A stretch of DNA of 64,000 nt from contig CM044957.1 in the NCBI GenBank assembly GCA_024516035.1, forward strand, positions 49,782,085 to 49,846,084, read 5' to 3'. Position 1 is the first letter of the stretch; the number at the start of each line of letters is the position of its first letter. Of this stretch, positions 56,111 through 64,000 are shown in pieces. Made by a program: the position numbers and the translations under genes. This DNA comes from Bactericera cockerelli (taxonomy: Eukaryota > Arthropoda > Insecta > Hemiptera > Triozidae). A model generated the notes under the pieces. That model worked only from the letters and a program-made list of their open reading frames with translations. It did no database searches and was not told the DNA's origin.

Positions 56111-57355
56111 GTTTTAAATTAAATAATTATGTATACTTTTTGATTACTTGTAAATGTGTTCCCAATGGTTACCTAAAAGAGAACAATTTTTGTGCCTTTC
56201 CTCCTGTGATTTTTTCAGTAATATGCGATATCTATTATTTACAGTTGTTATTGATATACTTCGCACATACTCTTAAGTGAGGTAGGTACCTCGTTAATAA
56301 ATTATTAGTTTCATTAGCCTGTTGGTGGGACAGATGCAAGATGCAATTATTGGTCTTGGGTCAAAGTTTGAACCCAGGGTTGTAGGAAGGTGGTTTTGTC
56401 ATGTTGGGAGTAGAATCTGATTCGCTGATCCCGCTATTTTACATTGATTAATACCAGCGGAACATACTTCGCAACTTTTTCGGGAATTTATTTATTCAAT
56501 ACATGTTATTATAAAATAAATATTTCGTTGAATGCATCAACGGGGGGCATGGTTCCTTCCACACATGCAGCATTGCCCCTCTGTACTTCGCAACTAAATT
56601 TTATTTTGAGATCCATAGATGGTTTAAAGATTATTTTTCTTATTGGTCTGCATGGGCTTTTCTGCTGGAGAAAACCCTCTCAAATTCAACTTTAGCATGG
56701 CCATTTTATAGTAGAACCAGCCACACTCTCTGTATCATGGAATAGTTGCGCAACTTGGTCTCCTTGAATAAGACAAGAAAAAGAAAGCTTTATATGAACT
56801 TACTTGAAGTTAACTATTTGTGCTATCTGGGGCTTGTGTCAGCGAGGTTAAGTCGACATACCTCCCGACCATGTTGATACAGCAACTTTGGTAACCAAAT
56901 AAAGTCAAATCAAAATCCTTGGTGCAACGGTGCTAGGTTTTGGCAAAAAAATTTGCTACTCATCAAGTTAACAACACGTGAGGTTGGTATTTCCGGCCCA
57001 ACCCATGTTGAGTGAGGTTAATGTAGCTGGTAAGATTCCCAGCAATTGGAGGCCAAACCGCCGTCCTAAAAAGAAACAAGACATGGAATATCATCCTAAT
57101 AATGATTTCATTTCTGTCTTTCAATGGAACAGACGTGCTTAGTTTTAAGATTTTTATTTTATTTTTTAATGTATACAATTAACTCCGTAGACTTGAAAAA
57201 AAAATCTTTGTAATATGATTTTGGAATGAATGGAATATCATTAGAGCCTATAGGTACATTGGATCAGGGCGTCCATATAATCCTTCCACCACCGTGATAT
57301 AAGTATGTGTACCGGAACATGGAATTATTATTCGTCTACCTCTTCTTTGTTTCAG
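56110..57355. other. Probable PAQR4 5' UTR intron
   Basis: AT-rich; a degenerate SINE-E body occurs at about 56965-57070 (ATTTCCGGCCCAACCCATGT). Nothing else is recognised before the acceptor TTTGTTTCAG. Confidence 0.4.
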
Positions 57356-57361
57356 TGTTCA

Positions 57362-60300
57362 ATGGCATCCTTCACAGACCTACCCGAAACGCTAGCATCC
57401 ATAACTATTGTGAACAATATCAACAGCGACATTCTGGCTAAGAAGGGCCAACTCAAATTGCTCATTCAAAGTAATCCCAACAGTTTAAAATCATTCCACC
57501 ACAACACAAATAATTTAATCGATAACCAAATTCATCTCCAACTTCTCAACACAACACAACATGGCAACATGATCGACACGAACACAACAACAAAGAAAAT
57601 TTTAAGACCAGAAAATATAAATAATAACACACACAGTGGCATCCATGAAATTCGATCCTCCTCTGATGAAAGTGACCCTGGCCTGTTCACGGACCAAAGT
57701 TTGGACAACGAAGAAGGAATCCGAGACACAACAAAGAAGCTGAGACTACCCGATGCAAGAGAGGAACAAGTCAAGTGTACCCTCACTACAATGAAGAAAT
57801 CTTGCGAATTAAACAAAAATGCTAGCACAGGACAAGCCGCAGCACTGAAGAAATCTGACAAAATGAAACATGGTTCCAAAATATTGCGAAGAAGAGTTTC
57901 AATGAAGAAGTGCATATTAAAGCCTCAGAATTCTCAGAAAGTGAATAAAACATTTCCAACAAAAGCGAACGAAACTGTCGACAACTCTAGACTGATTTTT
58001 AAAAATAAAACTTCTCTAAATGATATAGAAAATGAAAAGATGTTAGACAAGAAATCCAAAGAAGGACTTGGTCAAATGAACGGCAAGATCTCGTCTCATC
58101 TAATCCAAAGAAGAGTTGTGGAGAAAGATTCTACGAAACCCCCTCAAGTCTGTGATGCACCACCCACCTGTGATAGGCTGCTATCCTATAGTGAAATGCC
58201 ACCTCATCTTCAGTTCAACCCCTATATCACATCTGGATATAGACCTATACTGAATGTCTGGGGATGTTTGAAAAGCCTGTGCTACGTTCATAACGAAACG
58301 GTCAACATCTTCACTCATGGTATGTAGATCTTGTAGTTTGTATTTACTTTTACCTACTGGCCAATAGATCTTTTAGTTTGTACCTGCCACTTCCTACCTA
58401 CAATTAACTGATCAATAGATCTCGTAGTTAGTACCTTATAGACGAACAGAACAGTACATTAACTGACCAACAGTTTGTACCTACCTAAATTTACCTGACC
58501 AATATATCTCTTATCTCTTAGTTAGTACCAACAGTCACCTGTTAAAATAATAGATCTCGTAGTTAGTAGGTACCTACAATAAGTCACCTGTTAAAATAAT
58601 AGATCTCGTAGAGTTAGTAGGTACCTACACTAACACTACTCACTACTGATAGTCGTGGTCTCGGCTTTTAAGCCATGTGAACGAGCTCTTAGATTGAAAT
58701 GACCATAGAAAGCTGTATCATTCTTCGGTTGCACAAAATTGGTCTGTTTTTACTCCTAAGACAACATGAGACATAGATATACACAATACGTGAACTAGTA
58801 GTCAAGTGGTTAACGCGCTAGTCTGGTAATCCAGGTAGCGTAGGGATCTGTTGGTTCGAATCCCAACCAGTGCATGTATTTTTCCTCATTGATTTGAGTT
58901 TGTGACCACATAATAATAAGACTCTAATGGTTAGGTGGTAGAAAATACTTTGAGCATTAACCACACCTGGTAGTTACCTTCCACTAAAGAGTATTAAATT
59001 ATTATTATTTCTATTTCTCATATTTATAGATATAATGGTAATAAAGATTATTCTATGGGCTAGCAAGTAGCAAACATAGAAGTATTGAAGTGTTGATATT
59101 ATAATGAGTGAGTAGTCACTGTGGCAGAGCGAGTTAGCGCGCTAGGCATTGCACACATGGTGACCTGGGTTCGATTCCCAGCGGAAGAGGATTTTTTCTG
59201 CTCTGTACTTGGATGTTCGGGGTCCACTCATACCTCGTGAGGAAAAATGAGTAGCTGCTTTAATGTGAAGCAGCGACCAGTGGCAGAATTTTAGGCAAAA
59301 AAATAATACAAGATATTGTAAAATAAAGTGGTAAAGTCCTATGATTCTGCGCTACCCACTAAAATTGTGACATAATAACACAAAGAAAAAGGATTACTTA
59401 TATTATAATGAGTGGGACAGGAATCTTTTGAGCAGGCGACAATTTTCGAGCAGGATAGCTTTTTGCATTTCATGAACAAGTGATAGAGGCAGGTTGATTT
59501 TCTTGGTGTGGGTGTAGAAACTGCGATAAATGACTCCGTTTGTGGATATGAATATGATGACGGGAATGGTTTCTACATTCTCTATGTTCCACATGTTATT
59601 ATCATGATTATAAGAATGAGACTAAATAATAATAATATCGCCTTATTTATACTGCCCGATAAGGACTATTAAAGTCCCATTATTCCAGCAGTAAGCCCAA
59701 GACATATTATTATGTGGTAAAAATCCCAAAAGGGAGGATAACTTGTCATGGGTTTCGAACCCACGAACTCTGGAATCTCTGGATTCACAGAGTACCGCCT
59801 CTACCACTGAGCTACAGGGACAGATCTCTCACCATTCCACCCTTCCAGGACTCCCGATCATCTACATCCTGCTGACCTATCTCACGGACACGGAATTATT
59901 ATTACTCTCACCATTCCACCCCTACAGGACTCCCGATCATCTACATCCTGCTGACCTACCTCACGGACACGGAATTATTATTATTACAGCAGTTTAGTTT
60001 ATTTATATGACTTGCAGCAGTGCTTTGCCTTTAGAGGTCATATGCCCCTTTGATAAGAAAGCGATCTGCACTTTTAAACCTAAACCATATTTGATCCTTT
60101 ATTATATCAACTCTCACCATTCCACCCTTACAGGACTCCCGATCATCTACATCTTGTTGACCTATCTCACGGACACGGAATTATTATTACTCTCACCATT
60201 CCACCCTTACAGGACTCCCGATCATCTACATCTTGCTGACCTACCACACGGACACGGAATTACTCTCACTATTCCACCCTTACAGGACTCCCGATCATCT

Positions 60301-63300
60301 ACATCTTGCTGACCTATCTCACGGACACGGAATTATTCTTACTCTCACTATTCCACCCCTACAGGACTCCCGATCACCTACATCTTGCTGACCTATCTCA
60401 CGGACACGGAATTATTATTGCTCTCACTATTCCACCCTATAGGACTCCCGATCACCTACATCTTGCTGACCTATCTCACGGACACGGAATTATTGTTCCT
60501 CTCACTATTCCACCCCTGACAGGACTCCCGATCATCTACATCTTGCTGACCTACCTCACGGACACGGAATTATTATTACTCTCACCATTCCACCCCTACA
60601 GGACTCCCGATCATCTACATCTTGCTGACCTACCTCACGGACACGGAATTATTATTACTCTCACCATTCCACCCTTACAGGACTCCCGATCACCTACATC
60701 TTGCTGACCTACCTCACGGACACGGAATTATTATTACTCTCACCATTCCACCCCTACAGGACTCCCGATCATCTACATCTTGCTGACCTACCTCACGGAC
60801 ACGGAATTATTATTACTCTCACCATTCCACCCTTACAGGACTCCCGATCACCTACATCTTGCTGACCTACCTCACGGACACGGAATTATTATTACTCTCA
60901 CCATTCCACTCCTACAGGACTCCCGATCATCTACATCCTGCTGACCTACCTCACGGACACGGAATTATTATTACTCTCACCATTCCACCCTTCCAGGACT
61001 CCCGATCATCTACATCTTGCTGACCTATCTCACGGACACGGAATTATTATTATTACAGCAGTTTAGTTTATTTGACTTGCAGCAGTACTTTGCCTTTAGA
61101 GGTCATATGCCCCTTTGATAAGAAAGCGATCTGCACTTTTAAACCTAAACCATATTTGATCCTTTATTATATCAACTCTCACTATTCCACCCTCACAGGA
61201 CTCCCGATCATCTACATCCTGCTCACGCTGCCCCGCACCATGCCCTGGTACCTGCAGGACGCCAGGTCCCGCGTCCTCATGTGGAGCCACCTGGCGGGCG
61301 CCACTTGCCCCTGGCTGGGCAGCATCCTCTACCACCTCTTCATGAACTGCGGCTCCAGCTGTCTCGTGTACAGGCGGCTTCTGCAGGTGGATATGTTCGG
61401 CATCTGGATCAGCCAGAGCTTCGGTGAGTGTTCCTTTAGTATATTATTTGTCACTTGAGCTTATTTGACTGTTAAATTTATCGCTGAAGAGCTTCCAAGA
61501 AGCCTCTTTACGATCAATAAAATTACAATTGAATCAATATTGCATTGATCGAGAAATTTAATGGTATATCTATAATTTACATGCAATCAATATTGTTGAA
61601 GCCTTCCTACTGCTTAACCGTGGCTTGATGACCAAGTGCCTCATCAAAAAGTTGCCTCCATTGACTTCCTAAATTATCAAAATCATCCTAAAATGAGCAT
61701 TTATAAATGTGATAGGCATTGAAAAAAAGGTGGAATGAATAGATATTTTTGTAATGCCTCTGTGAACTTATTTACAGAATTTGCACATAGTTTTCAATGG
61801 GGAAATGGTCACAGTTTTGTCTATTAATGTCGCCCTTCATTTGGTTTCAGGCGCGCTGCCCATGTTGTTTGCCTCTGTCCACTGCTTATCCTACAACATT
61901 CGTCTCCTTGTAATTGCATCCTACTGTCTCTGCTCCATCTGGGGTCTTCGCAAGGTGAGGTCACTCATTTGCCTACACACCAAGTTATTATAAAAGAAAA
62001 TGGTTTCACCAAAACATGATTATCTTGGAAGCATAATCTTAGATAAGCTTAGGAAAAATAACTTTCTACATTTTTCTCAATCAGTATAATTTTTCAGTTA
62101 TATATTCTGCAATTTTGTCCAACTTTGGCTGGTAATAAGTAATATTATCAAATCAAAATGTAAAAATGTTTTTAAACCATTAGATTACATGAACTTGGCA
62201 AGATCTCATTCAGTTGATATCATAAATTTACAAGGAGTTGAAAAAAAATCTGTTGACGTTTTTGGGACACGAAGTGTTTTTTTGGGGGGATATCAGTAGT
62301 TTTGTTCGGTTACACATTTTGGAATTTTCTGTTAACATTGGAAAAATTACAATTTAGAACTAAATTGATATCTTTGTTACTTTTGTTTCTTAGGCACTGG
62401 TTGCCACCACCCCTTGGAGTAGGAGAATCTGCTTTGCGTTGCCTTTCATGATGAGGAATCTACTGTGCCTCCTGCGTCTCACCAAGTACGGCGGAGGATC
62501 ACCCGACTCACTGATGCCTACTGTTCTACAGGTAAATATAATGGGAAAAGCGCGAGTCTCTTTTCAAGATTAACCTTGACGCATCCTTAAATGTTTCTAA
62601 AAGTAATTGGAGCATTTATTTCTTTTTAGTACGTGAGAAAAAAACAATCAAATTATCTACTATCAAAGTTAATTCCATCTGGCTACTGATCGATCGATAA
62701 GGCAGCAGCATATAATATGTCAGTCGAGTCTCAAGCATAAAGATATAATTTTTTTTCAACTTAAAATATTTTTTTCATTTATACATGGGATATTATTAAA
62801 ATCCAAACAAATTCTCTCATGCTTCTTCTTCTTCTCGTTCCTCGTATGCACATACTTGCCGCCCTCGCAATGCCCATCGCTATTGAATGGAATTTATGTC
62901 ATACAGTTCGAAAAATTTGGCCTAGAGGTATGATGCTGAAATGCCAGGGCATTGTGGCCAGTCTCACTGCCCAAACACTTAAGCCCGAACTATAGTCACT
63001 GTGGCAGAGCGAGTTAGCGCGCTAGGCATTGCACACATGGTGACCTGGGTTCGATTCCCAGCGGGGGAGGATTTTTTCTACTCTGTACTTGGATGTTCGG
63101 GGTCCACTCATACCTCGTGAGGAAAAATGAGTAGTTACTTGTATGAGTAACGACCAGTGGCGGCATTACCAGAGTAAAAAGAAATTAATGTAATAGAATA
63201 ATTCGAAATGTAAAGGAGGCTCTTAGTAATGCTGCGCTACCCACAAAAAATTGTGAAGAGGCCTTGTGCTTCACCACAAAGAAATTCGTACATACACTTA

Positions 63301-63737
63301 AGCCCGAACTATGAAACAGGATTGGATAAGTGGAGACACTATCACCTAACTCAGGCTATAGTCCGCTGTGGGTTGAGAAGTATGATGCCGAAATGCCAGG
63401 GCATTGTGGCCAGTCTCACTGCCCAAACACTTAAGGCCCTAATTATGTAACAGGATTAGGCTATAGTGTCTTCTTGGATTAATCTAATCCTGTTTAATAA
63501 TTCGGCCCTGAACGTTTTGCTCCGTAGGATGTCATGTGCATTCTGGGAGGAGTGATCGGAGCTGAGAAAGTGCCTGAGCGCTGGTGGCCCGGTAGCACAG
63601 ACCTGTGCTTCAACTCCCACAACATCATGCATGTGCTGGCCCTGCTCGCCCTCTACTACAACAACAGGAGCAGTCTGAGGGACATAGAGTGGATAAGGAA
63701 CACAAGGACGCCTTGCCTGGCTGGGTCTGCACTGTGA
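57362..63737 (+). CDS. PAQR4: PAQR4-like seven-transmembrane protein with long N-terminal extension, 5 coding exons (544 aa)
   Basis: This is a member of the progestin/adipoQ receptor family (PAQR, CREST-related membrane proteins that bind zinc and act on lipids); the closest subgroup I recognise is PAQR4. Exons are 57362-58319, 61199-61423, 61851-61954, 62394-62531 and 63528-63737 (1635 nt, phases 1, 1, 0, 0, then TGA). The family core starts near residue 280: FNPYITSGYRPILNVWGCL, then SLCYVHNETVNIFTHG (the E-N-TH-G motif), GSILYHLFMNC (Ser...His), LLQVDMFGIW (Asp), PERWWPG, and NSHNIMHVLALLAL with the two C-terminal His. These are the expected metal-site residues. The first 280 residues are hydrophilic, Lys/Asn/Ser-rich and look disordered; human PAQR4 is only 273 aa in total. 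An acceptor at 57354-57355, just before the ATG, implies a 5' UTR exon upstream. Exon 2 is preceded by about 15 tandem copies of its own acceptor. The C-terminal paralogue assignment could also be another class I PAQR. Confidence 0.87.
58320..58640 (+). repeat. Degenerate repeats after the PAQR4 exon 1 donor
   Basis: Imperfect copies of ATAGATCTCGTAGTTAGTAC occur from the donor (G|GTATGTAGATCTTGTAGT) onward. The first copy overlaps the donor, so this may be an old, decayed donor-edge array. Confidence 0.5.
58789..59000 (+). mobile_element. SINE family B, PAQR4 intron 1
   Basis: The head TAGTCAAGTGGTTAACGCGC, B box GGTTCGAATCCC and an ATT tail are present. Confidence 0.72.
59108..59385 (+). 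mobile_element. SINE family A, full length
   Basis: The head GTCACTGTGGCAGAGCGAGT with B box GGTTCGATTCC, the body and the tail are all present. Confidence 0.75.
59400..59600 (-). mobile_element. C-terminal fragment of a non-LTR retrotransposon, PAQR4 intron 1
   Basis: The minus-strand frame ending at 59403 reads VIIFISTNGVIYRSF followed by SLVHEMQKAILLENCRLLKR, the C-terminal sequence style of R1/R2/I-type insect LINE polyproteins. A related stretch occurs at 23840-24060 on the plus strand. Confidence 0.5.
59625..59822 (-). mobile_element. SINE family C beside the PAQR4 acceptor array
   Basis: The reverse copy ends in CACTGAGCTACAGGGACA, directly before the first decoy acceptor. Confidence 0.75.
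59827..61198 (+). repeat. Splice-acceptor minisatellite from PAQR4 exon 2 (about 15 copies, 79-bp unit)
   Basis: The unit runs GACTCCCGATCATCTACATC (start of exon 2, coding GLPIIYILLT) to TCACCATTCCACCCTTACAG, the polypyrimidine tract and acceptor. The authentic acceptor is the last copy (61197-61198), so decoys lie upstream in intron 1. A 145-bp block with CAGCAGTTTAGTTTATTT is also duplicated at 59989-60133 and 61055-61198. Confidence 0.93.
61727..61837. mobile_element. Degenerate copy of the GGGCGAAATTAATAGAC MITE, PAQR4 intron 2
   Basis: GGAATGAATAGATATTTTTG with GTAATGCCTCTGTG on the left and TGTCTATTAATGTCGCCCTT on the right match the family ends. The copy ends only about 14 bases before the exon 3 acceptor. 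Confidence 0.5.
62991..63292 (+). mobile_element. SINE family A, full length, PAQR4 intron 4
   Basis: The head is nearly identical to 59108. The tail variant GAGGCCTTGTGCTTCACCAC matches the copy at 104-440. Confidence 0.75.
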
Positions 63738-64000
63738 TGGCAGAATAATTGTTGGAGGAGGTCCAGTATGTTTTAGGGAGATCACTGATATACATATTAT
63801 ACGTACACCTACCCTGAAGCTCGCCTTATTTTTATTTTATTTGACAAATGGTCTTGCTCGCCTTATTTTTATTTTATTTGACAAATGGTCTTGACATATA
63901 ATTATGAATGACCCGCCAGAAAAAAAGAATTGAGCACCCACGTACCTTTAATGTAAGCGTAAAATTATTATTTAATATTTTTGTAAAATTATTATTATTT

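Noticed and set aside
59743..60707. Frames with repeated LPIIYILLTYLTDTE
   Set aside because: They are translations of the decoy acceptor array upstream of PAQR4 exon 2.

Overview
This window is animal nuclear DNA. The genes have many introns with GT-AG borders, the DNA between exons is AT-rich, and tRNA-derived and 5S-derived SINEs, LINEs, MITEs and microsatellites are very dense. The transposon mix (RTE-like LINE, piggyBac-like TTAA elements, hAT, a short Helitron, tRNA-SINEs with ATT tails) and the protein relationships suggest an insect. A hemipteran is my best guess from the transposon style, but I cannot prove it from sequence alone.

Four conserved protein genes can be assembled exon by exon with phase-consistent splice sites. 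(1) A Gemin5 (rigor mortis) ortholog on the minus strand, 626-11058: 14 exons covering the N-terminal WD40 half (about 761 residues), with the rest beyond the left edge. (2) GPAA1, a GPI-transamidase subunit, minus strand, 17237-33745: 11 coding exons, 648 aa, complete. (3) FBXO9, plus strand, 35498-50320: 8 coding exons, 474 aa, complete, head-to-head with GPAA1. (4) A PAQR4-like seven-TM protein, plus strand, 57362-63737: 5 coding exons, 544 aa, with a long basic N-terminal extension. They serve unrelated housekeeping roles (snRNP assembly, GPI anchoring, ubiquitin ligation, membrane/sphingolipid-type receptor-hydrolase family).

Region by region: 1-11.06 kb holds Gemin5 exons separated by SINE-rich introns. 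11.06-17.2 kb is intergenic, with a short Helitron, nested piggyBac-like elements and a palindrome-ended MITE. 17.2-33.75 kb is GPAA1, including a 719-bp fold-back element, an inverted copy of its own exon 6 and about 3.9 kb of splice-donor minisatellite broken by a truncated LINE. 33.75-50.8 kb is FBXO9, with an antisense RTE-like LINE split by a hAT element in intron 2 and a rearranged gag retrocopy in intron 5. 50.8-57.3 kb is repeat-rich spacer. 57.3-63.8 kb is the PAQR4-like gene.

The most striking observation is a pattern rather than a gene. At about ten exon edges in all four genes, the exon end together with its splice site (or stop codon) has been tandemly copied into the adjacent intron or 3' UTR. 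Unit lengths range from 18 to 94 bp and copy numbers from 2 to about 65. The authentic splice site therefore sits at one end of an array of intact decoy sites. I found no single transposon that explains these unrelated arrays; each seems to have been seeded by its own host exon border.
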